A DNA stretch of 35,719 bases from a bacterium (lineage in GTDB: Bacteria > Oederibacteriota > JAAXVQ01 > JAUVAV01). The translations under genes and the position numbers were made by a program. Below, in pieces: positions 1-5,979 of this stretch (within the stretch, counting starts at the first letter, position 1; each line of letters begins with the position of its first letter). The DNA is taken from the NCBI GenBank assembly GCA_021108215.1, contig JAIORK010000023.1:1-35719 (forward strand), in the 5' to 3' direction. The notes beneath the pieces are model-generated. The model saw only the letters and a program-made list of their open reading frames with translations. It was not told the origin of the DNA and searched no databases.

Positions 1-2
1 TA

Positions 3-121
3 TGATTTTATCCTAACAAGCCTTTCTCCGTGAGCTCTGTGCACTCCGTGGTGAATGTTTTTATGCCTTTACCCTCGATTGATTTTGCCTTTCTCCGTGC
101 ACTCCGCGTCTCTGTGGTGAG
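3..121. repeat. Dispersed CTCCGTGG-type repeat, two sub-copies
   Basis: Two related stretches (about 3-56 and 76-121) carry the motif CTTTCTCCGTG followed by GTGGTGA. Bases 3-32 recur with one mismatch at 12825-12854, and the similarity continues more loosely for another 25-30 bp. No reading frame with coding character runs through it. Function is unknown; I infer a dispersed intergenic repeat because the same motif appears three or four times in the window, always outside genes. Confidence 0.6.
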
Positions 122-133
122 TCGCTCTTGAAT

Positions 134-316
134 TCACATCATCAAATCCACCAGTGCAATCATCCGGTTCAGCCTTTCATACATCTCCTTCCTGTACCGC
201 GTATCCCGCCTGCGCTTCAGGCGATCCTTGAACTCATGCAAAGCCAGATGCAGGACATTGATGTCAACATGGTCAACCTCCAAAACCATTGGAATCGAAG
301 AACGGAGTAATTGCAT
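134..316 (-). CDS. Small hypothetical protein divergent from the RHH gene
   Basis: This encodes 60 residues of unrecognised function. It is basic, rich in Arg and Leu (an RLKRRRDTRYRKEMYERLNRM stretch), and predicted mostly helical. I accept it because a good Shine-Dalgarno, GAGGTG, lies about 6 nt before the ATG on the minus strand. It is also divergent from the ribbon-helix-helix gene at 403, with only 86 bp and two operator-like repeats between them. It could be the partner of a regulator or toxin-antitoxin-like pair, but nothing in the sequence shows toxicity. An overlapping plus-strand frame has no ribosome site and looks like a shadow. Confidence 0.45.
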   Translation of the reverse strand: MQLLRSSIPMVLEVDHVDINVLHLALHEFKDRLKRRRDTRYRKEMYERLNRMIALVDLMM

Positions 317-347
317 AAATCACCTCGTATGAATCTGTTTGCTTAAA

Positions 348-402
348 AGGTATACCTGATATATCACGATGTCAAGTATAAAATGTGTTACAAGATATAC
401 CT
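348..402. promoter_or_regulatory. Candidate operator pair between divergent small genes
   Basis: A perfect palindrome AGGTATACCT (348-357) and a near copy AGATATACCT (393-402) flank a TATAAAAT box (377-384). The second copy ends directly before the ATG of the ribbon-helix-helix gene. Known family behaviour (MetJ/Arc-type proteins bind short tandem palindromes and repress their own promoters) suggests autoregulation. The 45-bp spacing between copies is seen; binding is inferred. Confidence 0.45.
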
Positions 403-558
403 ATGAAGAAAAAACAGACCATAAAGAAGAGTGAGTTTATCAGTGTCCGTATTTCTGAAGACTCTAAAAAAGCCCTCCAGAAAATTGCCGCCAGGGAAGA
501 CCGCTCCATCTCCTGGATCGTCGCCAAAATCATAGAAGACCACCTCAAAAAGAAATAA
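403..558 (+). CDS. Ribbon-helix-helix (CopG/Arc-like) DNA-binding protein
   Basis: This encodes 51 residues beginning with a Lys-rich tail. The pattern FISVRISEDSKKALQKIA then forms a beta-strand and first helix, and a second helix (RSISWIVAKIIEDHLKKK) ends the protein. This is the typical ribbon-helix-helix order, in which the strand from a dimer enters the DNA major groove. The length is right for a stand-alone RHH repressor. The ATG lies just downstream of two AGxTATACCT repeats that could be its own operator. No toxin gene follows on the same strand; the only close partner is the divergent 60-residue gene. The protein may also influence the hsd operon that begins about 240 bp further on. 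Confidence 0.7.
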   Translation: MKKKQTIKKSEFISVRISEDSKKALQKIAAREDRSISWIVAKIIEDHLKKK

Positions 559-578
559 TCCTCAATTGTTCAATTATC

Positions 579-602
579 GTAGGGGCGCGATGCATCGCGC
601 CC
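579..602. repeat. GTAGGGGC palindrome, copy 1 (intergenic)
   Basis: The element starts GTAGGGGCGCGA and has a perfect 20-bp palindrome at 583-602. The right end lacks the usual CCCTAC terminus. It lies between the RHH gene and hsdM, so it may sit in the hsd leader or promoter region. It is the first of eight related palindromes in the next 6.4 kb. Confidence 0.75.
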
Positions 603-796
603 AAGGTGAATAAATCCACATCGTGATTATCGAGTTGGTTAGTGAGATTGCTGAACTAGTCGAAGTATCAGTAGATTACTCTACATAAAACAAGCATTTT
701 TCCTGGTGGAGAAGCACATAAAAATGTACAATTTGGAGGTTGGGGGTATATAAATCAAAGTATCTAAAGATAATAATAAATACAAAAAGGAATATC

Positions 797-2407
797 ATGG
801 TAAAAGCAAAGAAAACCACTACCAAGCAAGAACCCATCGAAAAACAGCTCTGGAAAGCTGCTGATAAGTTAAGAAAAAATATTGATGCTGCTGAGTACAA
901 GCATATTATATTGGGCCTGATTTTCCTTAAATACATTTCCGAGGCATTTGAAGCATTGCATGATGTTTTGAAAAAAGGCAAAGGCGAATATAAAGGTGCT
1001 GATCCGGAAGATAAAGATGAATATAAAGCGGAAAATGTATTCTTTGTCCCACCCTCGGCACGCTGGAGTTTTTTGAAATCCCATGCCAAACAACCCACCA
1101 TTGGTAAAACCGTAGATGCTGCCATGGATGCCATTGAGCGGGAAAATCCCTCCCTCAAAGATGTATTGCCAAAAGTCTTTGCCAGAGGCAATCTTGATCC
1201 AACCAATCTCGGAGGGCTGATTGATTTAATAAGTAACATTGCCATGGAACACGCCAAAGCCAGGAGCGCGGATGTTTTGGGACATGTGTTCGAGTACTTC
1301 CTGGGTGAATTTGCTCTGGCAGAAGGAAAACAGGGTGGGCAATTTTATACACCGCGAAGCATTGTTGAATTATTAATCCAGGTGCTGGAACCTTACAAAG
1401 GTCGTGTGTTTGATCCGTGCTGTGGATCAGGCGGCATGTTTGTCCAATCAGAAAAATTTGTGGAAAACCACAAAGGAAAAATCAATGACATCTCCATATA
1501 CGGTCAGGAGAGCAACCATACCACCTGGCGTCTGGCAAAGATGAATCTGGCTATTCGAGGGATAGATAGTTCGCAGGTTAAATGGAACAACGAAGGTTCT
1601 TTTTTAAATGATTCCCACAAAGACCTGAAAGCGGATTATGTAATCGCCAATCCGCCCTTTAATGACAGCGACTGGAGTGGTGATTTGCTGCGCAAAGACG
1701 GACGCTGGAAACACGGCGTACCGCCTGGCGGAAATGCCAACTATGCCTGGATACAGCACTTCTTATATCACCTGAGTCCGCGTGGTATAGCCGGGTTCGT
1801 ATTGGCCAAAGGCTCACTCACATCCAAGACATCCGGGGAAGGCGATATCCGCAAAGCGTTAATCGAAGCCAGGCTGGTGGACTGTGTCGTCAATCTGCCT
1901 GCCAAGCTTTTTCTTAATACGCAGATACCGGCGAGTCTTTGGTTTTTACGTAGGGATAAGGTAGGGGCAAATAAACATTTGCCCTCACAAAACCGTACTG
2001 ATGAAATCCTCTTTATCGATGCAAGAAACGAAGGGCATCTTATCAATCGCAGAACCAGAGAATTATCCCATGAAGACATAAATAAAATCGCAGATACCTA
2101 TCATAAATGGCGGGAATCTACACATGAAAAAAAATTAAAGGTAGGGGCTCAAAATATTGAGCCCCTACAAAAATATAAATATCAGGACATAAAAGGTTTC
2201 TGCAATTCCGCTTCCATTGACCGCGTCCGCGAACTTGATTATGTCCTCACCCCCGGACGCTATGTAGGACTGGCAGAGGAAGAAGATGACTTTGATTTTA
2301 AAGAGCGCTTCACAACACTCAAAAAAGAATTCAAAGAACAGTTAAAAGAAGAAGAAAAGCTAAATGCTCTTATATTGGAGAATCTGAAAAAGGTGAAACT
2401 GGGATGA
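797..2407 (+). CDS. hsdM: Type I restriction-modification methyltransferase subunit HsdM
   Basis: HsdM methylates adenine N6 at the bipartite site recognised by HsdS and forms the core of the type I complex. The 536-residue product has the HsdM N-terminal helical domain (LWKAADKLRKNIDAAEYKH, about 14-32). The S-adenosylmethionine motif FDPCCGSGGMF is near residue 204 and the catalytic NPPF is at 285-288. I start at ATG 797 because AAAAAGG precedes it; an upstream in-frame ATG at 740 has no such site. Two GTAGGGGC palindromes are embedded in frame: VGANKHLPS from residue 389 in the loop before the FIDARN strand, and VGAQNIEPL from 449 between the HKWRE and GFCNSA motifs. Both look like tolerated loop insertions. 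The stop overlaps the next gene's ATG (ATGA). Confidence 0.95.
   Translation: MVKAKKTTTKQEPIEKQLWKAADKLRKNIDAAEYKHIILGLIFLKYISEAFEALHDVLKKGKGEYKGADPEDKDEYKAENVFFVPPSARWSFLKSHAKQPTIGKTVDAAMDAIERENPSLKDVLPKVFARGNLDPTNLGGLIDLISNIAMEHAKARSADVLGHVFEYFLGEFALAEGKQGGQFYTPRSIVELLIQVLEPYKGRVFDPCCGSGGMFVQSEKFVENHKGKINDISIYGQESNHTTWRLAKMNLAIRGIDSSQVKWNNEGSFLNDSHKDLKADYVIANPPFNDSDWSGDLLRKDGRWKHGVPPGGNANYAWIQHFLYHLSPRGIAGFVLAKGSLTSKTSGEGDIRKALIEARLVDCVVNLPAKLFLNTQIPASLWFLRRDKVGANKHLPSQNRTDEILFIDARNEGHLINRRTRELSHEDINKIADTYHKWRESTHEKKLKVGAQNIEPLQKYKYQDIKGFCNSASIDRVRELDYVLTPGRYVGLAEEEDDFDFKERFTTLKKEFKEQLKEEEKLNALILENLKKVKLG
1961..1988. repeat. GTAGGGGC palindrome, copy 2 (inside hsdM)
   Basis: This 28-bp element has left arm GTAGGGGCAAAT and right arm ATTTGCCCTCAC. 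It is in frame with hsdM and read as VGANKHLPS. The outer right arm has two mismatches, so this is a slightly decayed copy. A shorter GTAGGGA sits just upstream at 1950. Confidence 0.75.
2141..2168. repeat. GTAGGGGC palindrome, copy 3 (inside hsdM)
   Basis: This copy has perfect 12-bp arms, GTAGGGGCTCAA and TTGAGCCCCTAC, around an AATA loop. It is read in frame as VGAQNIEPL at HsdM residues 449-457. Confidence 0.85.
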
Positions 2408-3747
2408 GAGAAAGTGAAATCATAGAATTAAAAAAATCAACATCTGAGTTGAAAGAAGCTGTTATTTCCATTTGTGCCATGCTTAATCAACATGACAAAG
2501 GTACAGTGTATTTTGGCATTAATGATGTTGGCACTGTTGTAGGTCAGCAAATCGGAAAGTCAACGATCAAGGATATTTCTAAAACCATTGGCGATCATTT
2601 GGAACCTAAAATTTTCCCGGAGATAATGAAACAGACTATTAACGGCAAGAAGTGCATTGTTGTCAATGTTAGCGGAGCTGATCATCTTTACGCTGCCTAT
2701 GGACGCTTTTATCTGCGTGCAGGTGAAGAAGATAAAAAGCTTTCAGTTGCAGAATTAAGACGGCTTGTTGAAAAGAGAAATCATTATGTGTATTCATGGG
2801 GTGGCGAAATTTCGGAAGCGTCTCTAGCTAAAGCAGCGCCCTCAACCATTCGGGAATTTGTTAAAAGAGGGCAGGAGGCCGGGCGGATTAGTTTTTCTTT
2901 TGATTCTGTAAAAAGTGTCCTTCAAAAGCTGAACCTGGTTAAAGGACAAAAATTGCTTAATGCCGGTCAGGTGCTTTTTTGTAAAGATAATCGTGTCGAA
3001 GTGCAGGCCGCTGTTTTTGCCGGTAAAGATAAAATAACATTTCTTGATATTCAACGTTTTAATGGCACGCTTTTCGAACTTATTGAGAAATGCGAGCTCT
3101 ACGTGAAAGAGCATATCAACTGGCGGGCAGATCTTTCTGGTAGTAAAAGAATTGAAATACCCGAAATTCCCGTGCGTGCTATTAAAGAAGCGATTATTAA
3201 CTCGTTGTGTCATCGTGATTTTACCAATCCAAAGAGCAACGAGATTGCGGTCTATAAAGATAGGATCGAGATATTTAATCCCGGCCAATTTCCTTATGAG
3301 TATTCGCCAGAAGATTTTATCAAAGGCACAGAAGCCAGTCTTCCGCGCAATCCATTAATCGCCGAAACACTGTTTCGCTCAGAAGATGTAGAAAAGTGGG
3401 GCTCAGGGCTTAAGCGTATTAGCCAGGAATGCAAAGCTGCAGGAGTCAGGGTTATTTTCGCGAAAATTAAAAGCGGCTTTACTGTGACATTTTTTAGACC
3501 GGAAGCTGGATCGTCGGGTAAGAAAGACGATCACATTAAAAAAAGTTCGGTGAAAAGTTCGGTGAAAAGTTCGGTGAAAATAATCAAGCTTATTAAAGAG
3601 GATAATCAGATCACTATTCCAGTTATTGCAGAAAAAGTAGGACTGACTACCAGGGCAGTAGAAAAACAGATTAGTAAACTGCAGGCCAAGGGCATTATCC
3701 GCCGTATTGGCCCAGATAAGGGCGGACATTGGGAGATTGTGGGATGA
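2404..3747 (+). CDS. AlbA_2 / HATPase-type ATP-binding transcriptional regulator
   Basis: This 447-residue protein has the architecture often annotated as an ATP-binding or Schlafen-like regulator. An N-terminal AlbA_2 DNA-binding domain (about 1-120) opens with ESEIIELKKSTSELKEAVISICAMLN and contains GTVYFGIND. A GHKL/HATPase_c_4-like region (about 255-340) has EAIINSLCHRDF and IEIFNPGQFP. A C-terminal winged helix (about 395-447) has TIPVIAEKVGLTTRAVEKQISKLQAKG. Before the winged helix a 12-bp unit (AAAAGTTCGGTG) is repeated three times, giving SSVKSSVKSSVK. The gene overlaps hsdM by ATGA and hsdS by ATGA, so it is translated as part of the hsd operon. Such genes recur in type I loci; a regulatory or accessory defence role is inferred. 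Confidence 0.85.
   Translation: MRESEIIELKKSTSELKEAVISICAMLNQHDKGTVYFGINDVGTVVGQQIGKSTIKDISKTIGDHLEPKIFPEIMKQTINGKKCIVVNVSGADHLYAAYGRFYLRAGEEDKKLSVAELRRLVEKRNHYVYSWGGEISEASLAKAAPSTIREFVKRGQEAGRISFSFDSVKSVLQKLNLVKGQKLLNAGQVLFCKDNRVEVQAAVFAGKDKITFLDIQRFNGTLFELIEKCELYVKEHINWRADLSGSKRIEIPEIPVRAIKEAIINSLCHRDFTNPKSNEIAVYKDRIEIFNPGQFPYEYSPEDFIKGTEASLPRNPLIAETLFRSEDVEKWGSGLKRISQECKAAGVRVIFAKIKSGFTVTFFRPEAGSSGKKDDHIKKSSVKSSVKSSVKIIKLIKEDNQITIPVIAEKVGLTTRAVEKQISKLQAKGIIRRIGPDKGGHWEIVG
3541..3576 (+). repeat. Three 12-bp tandem units coding SSVK repeats
   Basis: The unit AAAAGTTCGGTG occurs three times head to tail, followed by a partial AAAA. Because the unit is a multiple of three, slippage would add or remove four residues without breaking the frame. 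It forms the linker between the ATPase-like part and the C-terminal winged helix. Confidence 0.8.
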
Positions 3748-4916
3748 GGGAGTGGAAAGAATGTAAATTAGTCTCACTAACTACCAAAATCGGGAGCGGT
3801 GCTACACCACGTGGTGGTAGCAATGCGTATAAAGAAAGTGGGATATCATTAATACGTAGTCAGAATATTAATGATTTTAGTTTTTCTACATCAGGATTAG
3901 CATTTATCGATGATAACCAAGCTGAAGAATTAAATAATGTTACTGTGGAAGAAAAAGATGTATTGCTGAATATAACAGGTGACAGTGTCGCTCGATGTTG
4001 TATTGTACCTCGCCAAATCTTGCCTGCAAGAGTTAATCAACATGTTTCTATTGTAAGGTCAGATCCGTCGGAAGTAGATTATAGATTTATTTTTTATTAT
4101 TTAATATCAATAAAAGAGGAATTACTATCGCATTCTGAAATCGGGGCGACAAGAAGAGCTTTGACGAAGGGGATGATAGAAAGTATTCAAATTAATCTCC
4201 CCCCTCTCCCCGAACAACGCGCCATCGCCTCAGTACTTTCCAGCCTGGATGACAAAATCGATCTCCTCCATCGCCAAAACAAAACCCTCGAATCCATGGC
4301 TGAAACGCTTTTTAGACAGTGGTTTATTGAGGCTGCGCCTCAAGAGGGGTGGGAGGAGAAGCCGTTAACATCGATAGCGGAATTTTTAAATGGAATAGCG
4401 TGTCAAAAATATCCGCCCATGAATAAGGTTGATAAGCTACCGGTATTGAAGATTAAAGAATTACGAAATGGTATTTCAGATGATTGTGATTGGGCTACCT
4501 CAAATATTAGTCCAGAGTATATTGTGAAAAATGGAGATGTGATTTTCTCGTGGTCAGCGTCCTTGATGGTTAAAATATGGGATGGTTCTGAATGTATATT
4601 AAATCAGCATTTATTCAAAGTAACATCGGTGAAATATCCCCAATGGCTTTATTATTTGTGGTGCAAGCATTATTTAGAAGAATTCATCACTATATCTTTA
4701 AGTCATGCGACTACTATGGGACATATAAAACGAAATGATTTAGAAAACGCTATGGTTTCAGTTCCTGATAATGAAATATTGGCGAAAATGAGTGGAATAA
4801 TTAGTCCTTTAATAGATAAGATTATTGGAAATAACAAACAAATGAAAAGTCTTGTTGATATACGAGATTCTCTGTTACCGAAATTAATGAGTGGGGAAGT
4901 TAGGGTGAAAGTATGA
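3744..4916 (+). CDS. hsdS: Type I restriction-modification specificity subunit HsdS
   Basis: HsdS determines the DNA target of the type I complex through two target recognition domains. The 390-residue product shows TRD1 (about 1-150) and the first conserved region, with PPLPEQRAIASVLSSLDDKI leading into a long helix (to about 195). TRD2 (about 205-345) and the second conserved helix, LIDKIIGNNKQMKSLVDIRDSLLPKLMSGEV, follow. I chose ATG 3744 over an in-frame ATG at 3729 because it forms the same ATGA overlap with the preceding stop that the other hsd genes show, and because the family begins close to EWKECKL. Length and two-domain layout are normal. The target sequence cannot be read from the protein. 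Confidence 0.93.
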   Translation: MREWKECKLVSLTTKIGSGATPRGGSNAYKESGISLIRSQNINDFSFSTSGLAFIDDNQAEELNNVTVEEKDVLLNITGDSVARCCIVPRQILPARVNQHVSIVRSDPSEVDYRFIFYYLISIKEELLSHSEIGATRRALTKGMIESIQINLPPLPEQRAIASVLSSLDDKIDLLHRQNKTLESMAETLFRQWFIEAAPQEGWEEKPLTSIAEFLNGIACQKYPPMNKVDKLPVLKIKELRNGISDDCDWATSNISPEYIVKNGDVIFSWSASLMVKIWDGSECILNQHLFKVTSVKYPQWLYYLWCKHYLEEFITISLSHATTMGHIKRNDLENAMVSVPDNEILAKMSGIISPLIDKIIGNNKQMKSLVDIRDSLLPKLMSGEVRVKV

Positions 4917-5050
4917 AAGAAAAGATGGCAGATCATACAAATTCGCCACGAACCGTAGAGACGTTGCATCCGGCATGCGCCGGACAAGTAGGGGTTCAAA
5001 ATATTGAACCCCTACGAATACTGAACCGCAATTTGACAATCCGATGGTAG
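4913..5050 (+). CDS. Short ORF coupled to hsdS (remnant or leader)
   Basis: The ATG overlaps the hsdS stop (ATGA) and opens a 45-residue frame. It reads MKEKMADHTNSPRTVETLH, then VGVQNIEPL supplied by the palindrome at 4988-5015, and stops at a TAG that belongs to the next palindrome (5047). I do not recognise it. It may be the start of a former operon gene whose remainder was lost when repeats and the transposase gene arrived. It may also be chance. Confidence 0.25.
   Translation: MKEKMADHTNSPRTVETLHPACAGQVGVQNIEPLRILNRNLTIRW
4988..5015. repeat. GTAGGGGT palindrome, copy 4
   Basis: This copy has perfect 12-bp arms, GTAGGGGTTCAA and TTGAACCCCTAC, around AATA. It differs from copy 3 by a compensated C-G to T-A pair change. 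It lies between hsdS and the RAYT gene. Confidence 0.85.
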
Positions 5051-5074
5051 GGGCGCGATGCATCGTGTGCCTAC
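5047..5074. repeat. GTAGGGGC palindrome, copy 5
   Basis: This 28-bp copy starts GTAGGGGCGCGATGCATCG and ends GTGTGCCTAC. The left half equals copy 1, while the right arm carries mismatches. It ends 15 bp before the RAYT start codon. Confidence 0.75.
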
Positions 5075-5089
5075 GGAAATGAATTGATT

Positions 5090-5614
5090 ATGACATTAAA
5101 TAATTCTGTGGTTCATCATCGCAGATCAATCCGGTTAAAAGCGTATGATTATTCGCAGGCCGGGTTGTATTTTATAACTATTTGTTCCTATAAAGGTGAA
5201 TGTTTGTTTGGGAAAATTGATAATGATGGCATGGTTTTAAATGAGGTAGGAGAAATTATAAATGATGAATGGATTAAATCACAAACCATTCGCAAAGAAA
5301 TTGAAATGGGTGTATTTGTGATTATGCCAAATCATTTTCATGGGATTGTACGCATAGTAGGGGCGAACGGCCGTTCGCCCCTACAAGAACCGCGAATTCA
5401 TATGGGTGCAGCCACATTATCCTCGTTGGTCGCTGGTTTTAAATCAGCCTGTACAAAAAAAATCAATCAAATTCGCAATATGCCAGGGGTGCCTGTCTGG
5501 CAACGCAATTATTATGAACATGTTATCCGCGATGAGGAATCACATCGAAATATTTCCGAATACATAATAAATAATCCTTTGAAATGGAATGATGATGAAT
5601 ATTATGAAAAATAA
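5090..5614 (+). CDS. REP-associated tyrosine transposase (RAYT, TnpA_REP family)
   Basis: This 174-residue protein has the RAYT signatures: an N-terminal HRRSIRLKAYDYSQAGLYF, the ITICSYKGECLFG strand, and the HUH-like motif MPNHFHGIV (about residues 80-88). A C-terminal WQRNYYEHVIRDEESHRNIS helix holds the candidate catalytic Tyr, followed by YIINNPLKW. RAYTs are domesticated single-strand transposases known to act on palindromic REP sequences. This gene sits among eight palindromes and contains one in frame (VGANGRSPL from residue 90), directly after the HUH strand. ATG 5090 fits the family start; an upstream in-frame TTG at 5084 adds two residues. Its 3' end overlaps the next frame. It separates hsdS from hsdR, so it probably inserted into the operon. 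Confidence 0.9.
   Translation: MTLNNSVVHHRRSIRLKAYDYSQAGLYFITICSYKGECLFGKIDNDGMVLNEVGEIINDEWIKSQTIRKEIEMGVFVIMPNHFHGIVRIVGANGRSPLQEPRIHMGAATLSSLVAGFKSACTKKINQIRNMPGVPVWQRNYYEHVIRDEESHRNISEYIINNPLKWNDDEYYEK
5357..5384. repeat. GTAGGGGC palindrome, copy 6 (inside the RAYT gene)
   Basis: This is a perfect 28-bp palindrome with half GTAGGGGCGAACGG. It is read in frame as VGANGRSPL within the transposase, in the linker just after the histidine motif. Confidence 0.9.
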
Positions 5615-5918
5615 AACCCAGTTGATCCGCAACAGCACAGCAGAGTTTCTGGTTTTCACCAGCCAGACAGGGGAACAGAGCATCGAGGCCCGATATGAGG
5701 CTGAAACCGTCTGGCTGACCCAGAAGCTTATGGCTGAGTTGTTTGATGTGGATGTTCGAACGATTAGTGAACACTTTAAAAACATCTTTCAAAATGAGGA
5801 ATTAGAGGAAAATGCAGTATTCTGGAAATTCCGGAATACTGCTGCTGATGGCAAGCAATACCTAACCCAATTTTACAACCTTGATGCCATTATTTCAGTA
5901 GGCTATCGGGTTAATTAG
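5604..5918 (+). pseudogene. Truncated RhuM-family protein (N-terminal fragment)
   Basis: This 104-residue frame matches the first third of the RhuM family and aligns closely with the full-length copy at 21999. Shared patterns are ETVWLTQKLMAELF versus ETVWLSQQLMAQLF, NTAADGK versus ITAADGK, and FYNLDAIISVGYRVN versus YYNLDMIISVGYRIK. It stops at TAG immediately after VGYRVN, where the intact copy continues with KVATQFRQWATRQL. A decayed GTAGGGGT palindrome begins 10 bp beyond the stop, so truncation by repeat-linked rearrangement is likely. The start overlaps the RAYT stop. Full-length RhuM genes are common in type I restriction operons; this one probably no longer provides that function. Confidence 0.75.
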
Positions 5919-5927
5919 GCCGAATTT

Positions 5928-5954
5928 GTAGGGGTTCAATATTTTGAACCCTGC
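5928..5954. repeat. GTAGGGGT palindrome, copy 7
   Basis: Left arm GTAGGGGTTCAA and right arm TTGAACCCTGC; one C is lost, so the element is 27 bp. It lies between the rhuM fragment and hsdR, ending 25 bp before the hsdR start. Confidence 0.75.
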
Positions 5955-5979
5955 GAATATACTGAGAAGGAAGACAAAG

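Noticed and set aside
728-796. Alternative hsdM start at 740
   Set aside because: It adds 19 residues not expected at the HsdM N-terminus and lacks the AAAAAGG site found before 797.
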